Assembly (NCBI RefSeq): GCF_033542235.1
Contig: NZ_JAWRCU010000022.1
Location: 1 to 64,000 of the forward strand
Direction: 5' to 3'
Length of the DNA stretch: 64,000 nucleotides
Source of the DNA: JAWRCU01 sp033542235
GTDB taxonomy: Bacteria > Pseudomonadota > Alphaproteobacteria > Rhizobiales > Rhizobiaceae
This document shows positions 17,556 to 29,173 of this stretch, piece after piece (the stretch's first letter is position 1; the number at the start of each line of letters is the position of its first letter). A model generated the notes under the pieces. That model did not search any database, was not told the DNA's origin, and saw only the letters and a program-made list of their open reading frames with translations. Made by a program: the position numbers and the translations under genes.

Positions 17556-19430
17556 ATGAGCAAGGGACTGGCGCAATTGCGAACATGGACCGTCGCGGCC
17601 GCATTTCTGTTGGTCGGTCTTCCAGCTTCTGCCGACGAATGGCGCACCACCTCCTCCCTGATGGGCGCTTCGAAATATGGCGAGAACTTCCAGCACTATG
17701 ACTACGTCAACCCCGACGCGCCCAAGGGCGGCACGCTGAATTCAACTGCCGTCGGCACGTTCGACAGCTTCAACCCCTATATCGTGCAGGGCACGCCGGC
17801 CGCCGGCTTCGCGGGATTTGGCGGCGGGCTGCTTTACGACACTCTGATGGAGGACGCGACCGACGAGCCAAGCGTGAGCCACCCGCTGATTGCGGAGGCC
17901 TTCAAATATCCGGACGACTACTCCTCGGCCACTTATCGGCTCAATCCACGCGCCAAATGGCATGACGGCCAGCCGATCACCGCGGACGACGTGGTGTGGT
18001 CCTTCAACGTGCTCAAGGCCAACAGTCCGCAATACAATCGCTACTATGCCAATGTGAAGGAGGCCGTGGCGATCTCCGATCGCGAGGTCGAGTTCCGCTT
18101 CGACCAGAAGGGCAATCGCGAGTTGCCGAAGATCATGGGCCAGCTCGCGGTGCTGCCGAAACATTGGTGGGAAGGGACCGACGCCAACGGCAAGAAGCGC
18201 GACCTCACCAGGCCGACGCTGGAGCCGCCGCTCGGCTCGGGCGCGTACAAGGTGAAGAGCTTCAAGCCTGGCTCAGAGATCGTGTGGGAGCGGGTGCCTG
18301 ACTATTGGGCCGCAAAGCTTCCCGTGAAGATCGGGCGCGAGAATTTCGACACGCGCAGATACGTCTACTTCCAGGACGACAATGCGGCCTGGCAGGCCTT
18401 TACGAAAGGCGGGTACGAGGACATCCACGAGGAATATACGTCGCGCCGGTGGGCGACATACTACAATTTCCCGGCCGTCACTGCCGGCGACGTCGTCAAG
18501 AAGCAATTCGACAGCCAGCTGTTTGCGAGGTTCCAGGGCTATGTCATGAACATGCGGCGCCCGCAGTTCCAGGACAGGCGCGTGCGGGAGGCTTTGACCC
18601 TCGCCTTCGATTTCGAGACGCTCAATCGGACGGCTTTCTTCAACTCGTACGAGCGCACCAACAGCTATTTCATTGGCGGCGAGCTCGCTTCCAGCGGCCT
18701 GCCGCAAGGCAAGGAGCTGGAGATCCTCGACAAATACAAGGATCAGCTGCCGCCCGAGCTTTTCACCCAGGAATTCAAGCTGCCGGTCTACGATACCCCG
18801 CAGGCGCAACGGACCCATCTGCAGCAGGCCGTCAAGCTGTTCGCAGAGGCCGGCTGGAAGATCAGCAACGGCAGAATGGTCAACGCCAAGGGCGATCAGT
18901 TCACCGTCGAGATACTGGGCAACGACCCGCGCGACGAGATTGTCGCGTTGCCCTATATCAACACGCTGAAAAAGCTTGGGATCAACGCTTCGCTGCGCAT
19001 CGTCGACACCGGCCAATACGTCAATCGCGTGAATAATTTCGACTTCGACATGGTCGGCACCGTGCTCGCGCAGTCCGAATCGCCGGGTAACGAGCAGCGC
19101 GATTTCTGGTCGAGCAAAGCCGCCGATGCGCCCGGCTCGCGCAACCTCGCCGGAATCAGGAATCCGGTCGTCGATGCGTTGGTCGACCGGGTGATTTTTG
19201 CGACCGACCGCGAGGACCTGGTAGCCGCCACCCATGCGCTCGACCGGGTGCTGCTGTGGAACTATTACGTGGTCCCGCAATATTACCGCGCCGTTCGATG
19301 GGTCGCCTATTGGAACAAGTTCGGCATGCCCGAGAAGCAGCCGAGCTATCTCGGCGCCGACACCGACTCGTGGTGGATCGACCAGGCGAAGGAGGCCGCG
19401 CTCCAGGCCAAGTACAAGGGCGTCAATTGA
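17556..19430 (+). CDS. oligopeptide ABC transporter substrate-binding protein (YejA-like, Sec)
   Basis: 624-residue periplasmic binding protein of the SBP_bac_5 family. A Sec signal (LRTWTVAAAFLLVGLPASA) is cleaved near residue 26. The mature protein has the YejA-type opening YDYVNPDAPKGGTLN, the RLNPRAKWHDGQPITADDVVWSF motif and PPLGSGAYKV. MSKGLA at 17556 is preferred because of an AGAAGGA ribosome site. It is the first gene of a five-gene operon (two binding proteins, two permeases, one ATPase). Relatives import peptides, including microcin C in E. coli; the natural substrate here is unknown. Confidence 0.92.
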   Translation: MSKGLAQLRTWTVAAAFLLVGLPASADEWRTTSSLMGASKYGENFQHYDYVNPDAPKGGTLNSTAVGTFDSFNPYIVQGTPAAGFAGFGGGLLYDTLMEDATDEPSVSHPLIAEAFKYPDDYSSATYRLNPRAKWHDGQPITADDVVWSFNVLKANSPQYNRYYANVKEAVAISDREVEFRFDQKGNRELPKIMGQLAVLPKHWWEGTDANGKKRDLTRPTLEPPLGSGAYKVKSFKPGSEIVWERVPDYWAAKLPVKIGRENFDTRRYVYFQDDNAAWQAFTKGGYEDIHEEYTSRRWATYYNFPAVTAGDVVKKQFDSQLFARFQGYVMNMRRPQFQDRRVREALTLAFDFETLNRTAFFNSYERTNSYFIGGELASSGLPQGKELEILDKYKDQLPPELFTQEFKLPVYDTPQAQRTHLQQAVKLFAEAGWKISNGRMVNAKGDQFTVEILGNDPRDEIVALPYINTLKKLGINASLRIVDTGQYVNRVNNFDFDMVGTVLAQSESPGNEQRDFWSSKAADAPGSRNLAGIRNPVVDALVDRVIFATDREDLVAATHALDRVLLWNYYVVPQYYRAVRWVAYWNKFGMPEKQPSYLGADTDSWWIDQAKEAALQAKYKGVN

Positions 19431-21304
19431 ACGAAGGCTTGATCTTCTCTCGGCGCAACTTCCTGGCGCTCGGCGCCGCGGCGGCGACGGCGCCGCTGTT
19501 CAGAAACCTCGCTTTCGCAGCGGTCCCAACGGGGCAGCCGCTCCACGGACTCTCCGCTTTCGGCGACCTCAAATATGGCCCCGATTTCAAGAATTTCGAC
19601 TATGTGAATGTCGACGCACCGAAGGGCGGCACCTTCAACTACGGCCCCTCGCAGTGGGTCTACAATCAGAACCCTTATACGTTCAACACGCTGAACAGCT
19701 TCGTTATCAAAGGGGACGCGCCGCCGCGGATCGAAATATGCTTCGATTCGCTGCTGACGAGCGCGCTGGACGAGCCCGACGCTATCTACGGATTGCTGGC
19801 CAGCACGGTGACGGTCTCGGCGGACCGCAACAGCTTCGAGTTCGCGCTGAGGCCGGAGGCGCGGTTCCATGACGGGTCTCATCTGACGGCTCACGATGCG
19901 GCTTTCACCTTCAACCTCTTCAAGGAGAAGGGCCATCCGGATCTGCTGCTGCCGCTCAGAGAACTCACCGAAGCCGTCGCCCTCGACGACGGGGTTTTGC
20001 GCCTGACCTTCTCGGGCAAGCAGTCGGACCGGACCATCCTCGATGTCGCGACGTTCCCGATCCTCTCCAAGGCCTATTTCGACAAGGTTTCGTTCGACAG
20101 CTCGCGCATGGACCCGCCACTGGGTTCAGGACCCTACAGAGTGGGACTGGTCCGTGCCGGCCAGACTATCGAATATGAGCGCGTCCCCGACTATTGGGGC
20201 CGCGACCTGCCCGTCAATCGCGGCATGTACAATTTCGATCGTCTGAGAATCGAGTTTTACGGGGACCGACAGGCTGCCTTCGAGGCCTTCAAGAAAGGGG
20301 AAGTGCATTTTCGCGAGGAAGCGACGTCGCGAATGTGGGCGACAAGCTATGATTTCCCAGCGATAAAGGCCGGAAAAGTGGTGAAGCGCGAGTTCCCCGC
20401 AGAGAAGCGGCCGAGCATGCAGGCGACGGCTGTGAATCTCAGGCGCGAGCGGTTCCGCGATGTGCGCGTCAGGCGGGCCATCGCGATGTGCTTCGATTTC
20501 GAATGGACGAACCGGACATTGTTCTACGGGCTCTACAACCGCTCGCAATCGTGCTTCGAGCGCTCGGACTTCAAGGCCAGCGGAAAGCCCGGGCCCGACG
20601 AGCTCGCCTTGCTCGAGCCGATGCGCGACAAGCTGCCCCCTGAGGTGTTCGACGACGCGTTTCAACTGCCGGCATCCGACGGCAGCGGCCGCGACAGAAA
20701 GCTGCTCGGAGAGGCGCGCAAGCTGATGATCGCGGCCGGGTGGAAGCCGTCCGGCCGTCTCCTCCAGAACGAAGCCGGCCAGAGCTTTGGGGTGGAAGTG
20801 CTGGTCGATGACGAGAGCTTCGTGCGCGTCTACTCGCCCTGGGTCGAGAACATGAAAGCGATCGGCATCGATGCATCGCTGCGTGTGGTCGAGTCGGCGC
20901 AGCATCAGCAGCGGCAGGCCAATTTCGATTTCGACATGATCGGCATGGCTCTCCTGTTCTCGCCGACGCCGACGCGCGAAGGAATGGACGGCATCTTCCA
21001 CTCGAGATCCGCCAACCTCAACGGCTCGCGCAACCTGCCGGGAACGGCGGACCCGGCGATCGACGCTCTGGTGGAGGCGATCGATCGTGTCACCAACCGC
21101 CACCAGCTCACGACGGTCATGTGCTGTCTCGACCGTTTGTTGCGCGCCCGCATGGATTGGATCCCGAGCTGGTACTCGCCGAGCCATCGCAATGCCTTCT
21201 GGGATATGTTCGGCTTCAAAGAGCCGAAGCCTGATTATGGCTTCTCCCCGGAGAGCCTGTGGTGGTTCGACGAGGCTAAGGCGAAGGCGATCGGAAAGGG
21301 GTAG
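19427..21304 (+). CDS. second oligopeptide ABC substrate-binding protein (YejA-like, Tat)
   Basis: About 625 residues, homologous to the preceding protein (FDYVNVDAPKGGTFNYG, DPPLGSGPYRV) but clearly diverged. The N-terminus carries a twin-arginine signal, FSRRNFLALGAAAATAPL, so this copy is exported folded through Tat while its neighbour uses Sec. The likely start is TTG 19427, overlapping the TGA of the upstream gene (TTGA); another TTG lies four codons later. The frame is open far upstream inside the first gene, which should not be taken as coding. It shares the downstream permeases and ATPase. Confidence 0.88.
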   Translation: MNEGLIFSRRNFLALGAAAATAPLFRNLAFAAVPTGQPLHGLSAFGDLKYGPDFKNFDYVNVDAPKGGTFNYGPSQWVYNQNPYTFNTLNSFVIKGDAPPRIEICFDSLLTSALDEPDAIYGLLASTVTVSADRNSFEFALRPEARFHDGSHLTAHDAAFTFNLFKEKGHPDLLLPLRELTEAVALDDGVLRLTFSGKQSDRTILDVATFPILSKAYFDKVSFDSSRMDPPLGSGPYRVGLVRAGQTIEYERVPDYWGRDLPVNRGMYNFDRLRIEFYGDRQAAFEAFKKGEVHFREEATSRMWATSYDFPAIKAGKVVKREFPAEKRPSMQATAVNLRRERFRDVRVRRAIAMCFDFEWTNRTLFYGLYNRSQSCFERSDFKASGKPGPDELALLEPMRDKLPPEVFDDAFQLPASDGSGRDRKLLGEARKLMIAAGWKPSGRLLQNEAGQSFGVEVLVDDESFVRVYSPWVENMKAIGIDASLRVVESAQHQQRQANFDFDMIGMALLFSPTPTREGMDGIFHSRSANLNGSRNLPGTADPAIDALVEAIDRVTNRHQLTTVMCCLDRLLRARMDWIPSWYSPSHRNAFWDMFGFKEPKPDYGFSPESLWWFDEAKAKAIGKG

Positions 21305-21394
21305 TTGCGCATTGATGACCTATGTGAGCGCCCTTTCGCGCAACGTAGAGCGCCAGCCTAGGGCAATCTATTTCATGCCAGAGGTAAGTGTCTG

Positions 21395-22495
21395 ATGGGC
21401 GCCTACATCCTTCGCCGCATTCTCTTGATGATCCCGACCATCCTCGGGATCATGGCGATCTCCTTCGCTGTGGTCCAGTTCGCGCCGGGCGGGCCGGTCG
21501 AGCAGGTTGTCGCCAAGCTGACTGGCCAAGGCGGCGATGCCGGCGAGCGCATCGGCGGCGGAGGCGGCGGCGATATAGGTCGGGGGGGACAGGAAAGCAG
21601 CGAACTCTCCTCGAAATACCGCGGTGCTCAAGGGCTCGATCCGCAATTCATCGCCAAGCTCGAGAAGCAGTTCGGTTTCGACAAGCCGCCGCTCGAGCGC
21701 TTCGGCAAGATGCTCTGGGACTATGCCCGCTTCGACTTCGGCGACAGCTATTTTCGCGATATCTCGGTGCTCAACCTGATCCTTGAGAAGATGCCGGTGT
21801 CGATCTCGCTGGGACTCTGGATCACGCTGCTCTCCTACCTGATCTCGATCCCGCTCGGCATTCGCAAGGCGGTGAATGACGGGTCGACCTTCGATGTCTG
21901 GACAAGCGGCGTGGTCATCATCGGCTATGCGATCCCGGGCTTCCTGTTCGCCATTCTGCTGATGGTTCTGTTCGCCGGCGGCTCCTTCTTCGACTGGTTC
22001 CCGTTGCGCGGCCTGATCTCGGAAAACTGGTGGCAGCTCTCCTGGCCGGAGCGGATCCTCGACTATCTCTGGCATCTCGTACTGCCGCTGACGTCGATGG
22101 TGCTTGCGGCTTTCGCGACGACGACGCTTTTGACGAAGAACTCGTTCCTCGACGAAATCCGCAAGCAGTATGTGATCACCGCGCGAGCCAAGGGGCTGTC
22201 GGAGCGGCAGGTGCTCTATGGCCATGTCTTCCGCAATGCCATGCTTCTGGTGATCGCCGGCTTTCCTGGCGCGTTCATCTCGGCCTTCTTCACCGGCTCG
22301 CTGCTCATCGAGAACATCTTCTCGCTCGACGGGCTCGGCCTGCTCGGCTTCCGCTCGGTGCTCGACCGCGATTATCCGGTGGTATTCGCGAACCTCTACA
22401 TCTTCTCGCTGCTCGGGCTGTTCGTGAACCTGATCTCCGACCTCACCTACACCTTGATCGATCCGCGCATCGATTTCGAAAGGCGGGAGGTTTGA
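21395..22495 (+). CDS. yejB: oligopeptide/microcin C-type ABC transporter permease YejB
   Basis: 366-residue inner-membrane permease. The first membrane helix is RRILLMIPTILGIMAISFAVV. A Gly/Gln-rich insert (about 45-70) with a conserved LDPQFIAKLEKQFGFDKPP is typical of YejB. Membrane helices follow, and the EAA loop is YVITARAKGLSERQVLYGHVFRNA. It pairs with YejE and is powered by YejF. The next gene starts 3 bases after its stop. Confidence 0.93.
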   Translation: MGAYILRRILLMIPTILGIMAISFAVVQFAPGGPVEQVVAKLTGQGGDAGERIGGGGGGDIGRGGQESSELSSKYRGAQGLDPQFIAKLEKQFGFDKPPLERFGKMLWDYARFDFGDSYFRDISVLNLILEKMPVSISLGLWITLLSYLISIPLGIRKAVNDGSTFDVWTSGVVIIGYAIPGFLFAILLMVLFAGGSFFDWFPLRGLISENWWQLSWPERILDYLWHLVLPLTSMVLAAFATTTLLTKNSFLDEIRKQYVITARAKGLSERQVLYGHVFRNAMLLVIAGFPGAFISAFFTGSLLIENIFSLDGLGLLGFRSVLDRDYPVVFANLYIFSLLGLFVNLISDLTYTLIDPRIDFERREV

Positions 22496-22497
22496 GC

Positions 22498-23646
22498 GTG
22501 GCAGAGATCGTCGCAAAGACAGAAGCCGAGGAAGCGAAGGCGGCGCCGCGACCTTGGCTCTCGCCGCTCAACCAGCGGCGCTGGCAGAATTTCAAGGCGC
22601 ACCGGCGGGGCTTCTGGTCGCTCTGGATCTTCCTGGTACTGTTCGTGTTGTCGCTGGGTTCCGAGTTCATCGCCAACGACAGGCCGCTGATCGCCTCATA
22701 CAAGGGCGAGATCCTGTTTCCCGTGCTGATCGACTATCCCGAGGAGAAGTTCGGCGGATTCCTTGCGCAGACGGACTATCGCGACCCGGTCATCCAGGAT
22801 GAGATCAAGGCCAATGGATGGCTGATCTGGCCCCCGATCCGCTATTCCTACCGGACCGTGAACGACGACATTCCGGAGGCCGCGCCCGCCAAGCCCTCCT
22901 GGCTCTACACCAAGGAGCAGCGCTGCAGCCGCTATCCTCAGGGCGTGAACGACCCGAACTGCACGATCGGCAACTGGAACTGGCTCGGGACGGACGACCA
23001 GGCGCGCGACGTGCTTGCCCGCGTCATCTACGGCTTCCGCATCTCCGTGCTGTTCGGCCTGATCCTGACCGGCTGCTCCTCGGTGATCGGCGTGGCGGCC
23101 GGGGCGGTGCAGGGCTATTTCGGCGGGCTGACAGACCTGCTGTTCCAGCGCTTCATCGAGATATGGTCGGCCATCCCGGTGCTCTATCTCCTGCTGATCG
23201 TGGCAGCCGTGCTGCCGCCGGGCTTCTTCATCCTGCTCGGACTGATGCTGCTCTTCTCCTGGGTGAGCCTCGTCGGTCTGGTGCGGGCCGAGTTCCTGCG
23301 CGCCCGCAACTTCGAATATGTAAATGCGGCCCGCGCCCTCGGCGTGCCGAACGTGAAGATCATCTTCCGCCACATGCTGCCCAATGCCATGGTGGCCACG
23401 ATCACCTTCATGCCGTTCATCCTCAACGGCTCGATCTCGACGCTGACCTCGCTCGACTTCCTCGGCTTCGGGCTGCCGCCCGGTTCGGCCTCGCTGGGCG
23501 AGCTGCTGCGGCAAGGCCAGCGCAACCTCAATGCGCCGTGGCTCGGCATATCCGGCTTTGTGGTGATCTCGCTGATGCTGTCGCTGCTGATTTTCGTCGG
23601 CGAGGCGACGCGGGACGCGTTCGATCCGCGCAAGACGTTCAGGTGA
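22498..23646 (+). CDS. yejE: ABC transporter permease YejE
   Basis: 382-residue permease. The first membrane helix is at about 37-57. A long periplasmic loop (FPVLIDYPEEKFGGFLAQTDYRDP, PPIRYSYRTV, CSRYPQGVNDPNCTIGNWNWLGTDDQARDV) is typical of YejE. The C-terminal helices carry the EAA motif YVNAARALGVPNVKIIFRHMLPN. I choose GTG 22498, with GGGAGGT about 6 bases upstream; a TTG two codons earlier overlaps the yejB stop. The open frame reaching back inside yejB is an artefact. Confidence 0.93.
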   Translation: MAEIVAKTEAEEAKAAPRPWLSPLNQRRWQNFKAHRRGFWSLWIFLVLFVLSLGSEFIANDRPLIASYKGEILFPVLIDYPEEKFGGFLAQTDYRDPVIQDEIKANGWLIWPPIRYSYRTVNDDIPEAAPAKPSWLYTKEQRCSRYPQGVNDPNCTIGNWNWLGTDDQARDVLARVIYGFRISVLFGLILTGCSSVIGVAAGAVQGYFGGLTDLLFQRFIEIWSAIPVLYLLLIVAAVLPPGFFILLGLMLLFSWVSLVGLVRAEFLRARNFEYVNAARALGVPNVKIIFRHMLPNAMVATITFMPFILNGSISTLTSLDFLGFGLPPGSASLGELLRQGQRNLNAPWLGISGFVVISLMLSLLIFVGEATRDAFDPRKTFR

Positions 23647-23653
23647 TCCAGGT

Positions 23654-25282
<1,629 letters not shown>

Positions 25283-25299
25283 TCAAGACGGGCGAGCGC

Positions 25300-26250
25300 A
25301 TGACTGCCATTCATGAGGGGCGTATCCTTCTTGCCGTGACGGCTTTCAACCCGCAGCGCTGGTATGAGCTGTTGTCGGCGAGCCGCAGGGTGACACTGGA
25401 GCCGGACGGGCCGGCGGACCCTTCCATCACTTACGCCGTGGTCTGGAAGCAGCGGCCGAATCTGCTCGCCAAACTGCCGAATCTCAGAGCGATTTTTTCG
25501 ATCGGCGCCGGCGTCGACCACATCTTCACCGACCCTGGCCTGCCCGACGTGCCGGTGGTGCGGGTGGTCGCCGACAATCTCACCCAGTATATGACCGAAT
25601 ATGTCGCCTGGCGCGTGCTCGACCATCACCGCCAGGGCTTTCTCTATCGCGCGCAGCAGGCACGCAAGATCTGGCACGAACCGCCGCAACGGACTGCAAA
25701 CGATATTTCCGTGGGCATCATGGGGCTGGGCACTCTCGGACGCGCCGCTGCCAATGCGCTGAAATCTCTCGGTTTCGAGGTCAATGGCTGGAGCCGCAGA
25801 GAGCAGACGGTGGACGGGGTTGCGACCTTCAGCGGCGACAAGGGGCTCGTGCCCTTCCTCAATGCCACCGACATACTTGTGGTGCTCCTGCCCCTCACGC
25901 CTGCGACGCGCAGCATCATCACCTACAACCTTTTGCGCGAGCTGCGCCGGCGCAACGGGCTCGGCGGTGCGGTGCTGATCAATGTCGGCCGCGGCAAGCT
26001 GCAGAGCGACGCCGATATCTTCCGCGCGCTCGAGGACGGGACACTGAAGGAAGCAAGCCTCGACGTATTCGAGACCGAGCCGTTGCCGCAAGCGAGTCCT
26101 CTGTGGGGCCACCCGCGCGTGTTCATCACCCCGCATGCGGCGGCGACCTCCGACCCCAACCATCTCGTCAAGCCGATGCTCGATCAGATGGAGGCGTTCG
26201 AGCGCGGCGAGCCGCTCAAGAACGTGGTCGATGTCGAGGCGGGGTATTAG
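25300..26250 (+). CDS. ghrA: glyoxylate/hydroxypyruvate reductase A
   Basis: 316-residue D-2-hydroxyacid dehydrogenase that reduces glyoxylate or hydroxypyruvate with NADPH. The N-terminal substrate part has FSIGAGVDH; the Rossmann motif is GIMGLGTLGRAAA with NGWSRR following (Arg pair, NADPH preference). LINVGRGKLQ holds the substrate arginine and ITPHAAATSDP the catalytic histidine. Length and motifs fit GhrA. It follows yejF closely on the same strand and converges with the NlpC gene. Confidence 0.93.
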   Translation: MTAIHEGRILLAVTAFNPQRWYELLSASRRVTLEPDGPADPSITYAVVWKQRPNLLAKLPNLRAIFSIGAGVDHIFTDPGLPDVPVVRVVADNLTQYMTEYVAWRVLDHHRQGFLYRAQQARKIWHEPPQRTANDISVGIMGLGTLGRAAANALKSLGFEVNGWSRREQTVDGVATFSGDKGLVPFLNATDILVVLLPLTPATRSIITYNLLRELRRRNGLGGAVLINVGRGKLQSDADIFRALEDGTLKEASLDVFETEPLPQASPLWGHPRVFITPHAAATSDPNHLVKPMLDQMEAFERGEPLKNVVDVEAGY

Positions 26251-26263
26251 TTCGCCGGACCAA

Positions 26264-27127
26264 TCACCCCAGCCGGCGGAAACCCGTTGGGCCACCATAG
26301 AGATAGCCGATCCGCTCGATGGCTTCCTTGAGCGGCTCGCGAGAGACCGTCATGGTGTGGCCGTTGGCGTGGACCATGTTTTGCGCGTCGGTCATTATTG
26401 CGACGTGGCCCTTCCAGAAGACGAGGTCGCCGCGGCGCAGGCGGGAGAAGTTCTCGCCCGGCTCGATTGCCGAGCCGATCGTCTCCGCCTGCATGTCCGA
26501 ATCGCGCAGCACGTCGGTTCCCGCCATGCGCAGCGAAAGCTGAACAAGGCCCGAGCAGTCGATGCCGAAGGCGCTCGTACCCCCCCAGAGATAGGGCGTG
26601 TCGATCAATGTCTCGGCGAGCGTCACATAGTCGGGCGAGCGCCAGCCGATGGGCGCGATGTGCTTCTCGATCACCGCCTCGCCCGAGCCGAGCAGCGCGT
26701 ATCTTGTGCCGCGCGTCTCGGCGCTCCCCGTGATCGTGAGGCGCGAGCCGATCGACAGGGCTTTGGTCACCGGCAGCTTTAGATCCGGGCCGGAATAGAG
26801 GAAAGTACGCGTTGCGGCGACCACATGGGTCGAAGCCTGGCCGCGCTCGGCCAGCACGGTTTCCGTGACATAGCCGACATAGCCATCGCGCTCTGCCTGT
26901 ATCCAGGCCCAGCCCCCGGCGATATCGAAGACGCGCACGTCGTCGCCGTGGAGCGCCTGCGTGTTCAAGCCGCTGTCAGGCCGCGGAGCCTTGCGGATGT
27001 CGGCCGCCGCGACGACGATCCGCGCCGGACGGCCCTCGACGAAACGCGCGGCATCCACCTCACCGCGCAGACGGGTATCGGCGAGATCGGGCCTGTAGGC
27101 GTGAAGGCGGGGGTCGCGTGCGGTCAA
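26264..27127 (-). CDS. NlpC/P60 family peptidase with SH3 domains
   Basis: 287-residue cysteine peptidase of the gamma-D-glutamyl-diamino acid endopeptidase type, acting on cell-wall peptides. The N-terminal half has SH3-like repeats (DDVRVFDIAGGWAWIQAERDGYVGYV). The C-terminal NlpC/P60 domain has the catalytic Cys in GIDCSGL, His in KGHVAIM and a further polar residue in NMVHANGH. No obvious signal peptide, as usual for the rhizobial 'C40' group. The start is TTG 27127, overlapping the MarR gene stop in a TTGA, so translation is coupled. Confidence 0.9.
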   Translation of the reverse strand: MTARDPRLHAYRPDLADTRLRGEVDAARFVEGRPARIVVAAADIRKAPRPDSGLNTQALHGDDVRVFDIAGGWAWIQAERDGYVGYVTETVLAERGQASTHVVAATRTFLYSGPDLKLPVTKALSIGSRLTITGSAETRGTRYALLGSGEAVIEKHIAPIGWRSPDYVTLAETLIDTPYLWGGTSAFGIDCSGLVQLSLRMAGTDVLRDSDMQAETIGSAIEPGENFSRLRRGDLVFWKGHVAIMTDAQNMVHANGHTMTVSREPLKEAIERIGYLYGGPTGFRRLG

Positions 27128-27474
27128 ACCGGCAATTCCTGTGCCCTGGCGATGATGACGTCGCCGAAACGTTCGACGAACAATGCACCGTCCACGGTGC
27201 GCTTTACAAGCACGTTGCGCTTGTCCGCCTCGTCGCGATGACGCGAGAGCAGCCTTAGCTCACCCATCGTGTCGAGCGCGCGGGTGATCACGGGCTTGGT
27301 CACGCCGAGGCGGGCGGCGAGCCCGCGCACCGTATGGGGCGGCGGCTCCAGATAGACGGTGAGCAGGATTGCCGCCTGACGCATCGTGAGGTCGGGGTTT
27401 TTGCCGCAGACCTCCGACAGCGTGACCTGCTGCCACAGGCGCAACGCCTGACTCGGACGCATTTGGATCGACAT
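27124..27474 (-). CDS. MarR family winged-helix transcriptional regulator
   Basis: 116-residue DNA-binding protein. The winged helix includes TMRQAAILLTVYLE, the recognition helix VRGLAARLGVTKPVITRALDTM and the wing RDEADKRNVLVKRT. The N-terminal MSIQMRPSQALRLW contributes to dimerisation. The ligand is unknown. It overlaps the NlpC peptidase start by four bases, so it probably regulates or accompanies that gene; the leucyl aminopeptidase gene lies 70 bases upstream on the same strand. Confidence 0.88.
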   Translation of the reverse strand: MSIQMRPSQALRLWQQVTLSEVCGKNPDLTMRQAAILLTVYLEPPPHTVRGLAARLGVTKPVITRALDTMGELRLLSRHRDEADKRNVLVKRTVDGALFVERFGDVIIARAQELPV

Positions 27475-27544
27475 CGTGCAACGATCGCCGAAATTTGTTT
27501 CGGTTCCGTTTCATTCAAACGACAAAAATGCGTTTGGCAAGCGA

Positions 27545-28921
27545 TCAGGCTGGATATCGCCTGAGAAGCAGTTCCTCGAGCGCGCGGATGGCCTGTGCCT
27601 CGCCGCCGACCGGGCAATGCGGCCGCTCGCTCGGGTTCCAGGCGAAGATGTCGAAATGCGCCCAGGAGCGGGTGTTCTCGACGAAACGCTGCAGGAAGAG
27701 CGCGGCGGTAATGGAACCTGCAAAGCCGTCGGTAGTCACGTTGTTGACGTCCGCCACCTTCGAGGAGAGCTTGGAATCGTAAGGCTTCCAGAGCGGCATG
27801 CGCCAGAGGGGATCGGCAGTGGTGCGGGCCGCTTCGGCAATGCCGGCGGCGAGAGAATCGTCGGGCGTGTAGAAGGGCGGCAGGTCGGGGCCGAGCGCGA
27901 CGCGCGCCGCACCCGTCAGCGTCGCCATATCGATCAGAAGCTCGGGCTTCTCCTGATCGGCCAATGCCAGCGCGTCGGCAAGGATCAGCCGGCCCTCGGC
28001 ATCCGTGTTGCCGATCTCGACGGTAATGCCCTTGCGGCTCGCCAGGATGTCGCCCGGTCGGAAAGCGTTGCCGGAAATCGCATTTTCGACTGCAGGGATC
28101 AGCACGCGCAGCCTGACCCGCAGGCCGGCGGACATGACCATAGAGGCGAGGCCGAGCACGTTGGCGGCTCCGCCCATGTCCTTTTTCATGAGCAGCATGC
28201 CCGAAGACGGCTTGATGTCGAGGCCGCCGGTGTCGAAGCAGACACCTTTGCCGACCAGCGTCACCTTGGGCGCATTCTTGTCGCCCCAGACCATGTCGAT
28301 CAGCCGCGGCGCGATCGTCGAGGCGCGGCCGACGGCATGGATCATCGGGAAATTCGCTTTCAGCAGCGCGTCGCCTGTCGTTACGGACACCCGCGCCTTG
28401 TGCCTCGCCGCAAGATCTCGGGCGGCCTTTTCGAGCATGTCCGGCCCCATGTCGTTGGTCGGCGTGTTGACGAGATCGCGGGTGAGGAACACGGCTTGCG
28501 AAACACGCTCGGCACGTGCGGCGTCCACGCCTTTCGGCAACGCGAAGGTGAGCTCGCGGCCGGGCTTCTTGCCGTAGCGCGTGAAGACATAGCTGCCGAG
28601 CTTCAGGCCGATGGCGGCGAGCGTCGGATCGGCCGGCGCCGAGGCGAAATGCCACTGTCCCTCGGGCAGCGATTTCGCCAAGGCCCCGAAGGCAAGCGCA
28701 GCGAGCCCGTCGTCGTTCTTACCGAGGCCGAAGAGCGCTCCGCCGGGAGCGCCATTCGCGCCGGGGAGAACAAGCACCCTGCCAGCCTCTCCCGAGAAAT
28801 CATGCGCCTTCGCCCAGGCAAGTGCCACCGCGTCGAGACCGGCTTCCGCCACCCCGTCCTTATGCACGAGGTGGACCGGAAGCGAGCGGCGAGCGGCTTT
28901 CGCCGTGAATTCGACGGGCAT
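27545..28921 (-). CDS. M17 leucyl aminopeptidase family protein
   Basis: 458-residue cytosolic dimetal aminopeptidase. The catalytic C-terminal domain shows VGKGVCFDTGGLDIKPS (metal Lys/Asp), MKKDMGGAA, the family signature NTDAEGRLILADAL, and DMATLTGAARVALG. The N-terminal ~150 residues are the variable macro-like domain. It removes N-terminal residues from peptides, which fits its position near a peptide importer, though that link is inference. First gene of a minus-strand group with marR and nlpC. Confidence 0.94.
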   Translation of the reverse strand: MPVEFTAKAARRSLPVHLVHKDGVAEAGLDAVALAWAKAHDFSGEAGRVLVLPGANGAPGGALFGLGKNDDGLAALAFGALAKSLPEGQWHFASAPADPTLAAIGLKLGSYVFTRYGKKPGRELTFALPKGVDAARAERVSQAVFLTRDLVNTPTNDMGPDMLEKAARDLAARHKARVSVTTGDALLKANFPMIHAVGRASTIAPRLIDMVWGDKNAPKVTLVGKGVCFDTGGLDIKPSSGMLLMKKDMGGAANVLGLASMVMSAGLRVRLRVLIPAVENAISGNAFRPGDILASRKGITVEIGNTDAEGRLILADALALADQEKPELLIDMATLTGAARVALGPDLPPFYTPDDSLAAGIAEAARTTADPLWRMPLWKPYDSKLSSKVADVNNVTTDGFAGSITAALFLQRFVENTRSWAHFDIFAWNPSERPHCPVGGEAQAIRALEELLLRRYPA

Positions 28922-29009
28922 GGTTGAGTGACCTTTCCTGAGCGAGGCGTGCTACCGCAGGATGAATTGGACCGGGATCATTTCATCCTGCTCCAGCTCT
29001 TGTTTTTGC

Positions 29010-29074
29010 AACATGATCCTATCCGAAAAGTCTGCAACCCATTGCTGCGCGGACCTTCGATTCGGGATCATGTT
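29010..29074. repeat. rhizobial palindrome, family D
   Basis: AACATGATCC (29010-29019) and GGATCATGTT (29065-29074) are perfect reverse complements, with ATCCGAAAAGTCTGCAACCC next to the left arm. The type resembles the common Rhizobiales GGGATCATGC intergenic repeats as I know them. It lies between the divergent aminopeptidase and TadD-like genes. Confidence 0.75.
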
Positions 29075-29173
29075 AAACAATGACCCTTAACTATCCGTTA
29101 GGGTTAACAGAATACTTCTGCCGATGTGAAGACGGCCGCCGGGGGGCCGCGGGAAGATGGAGCTGCCGTTCCG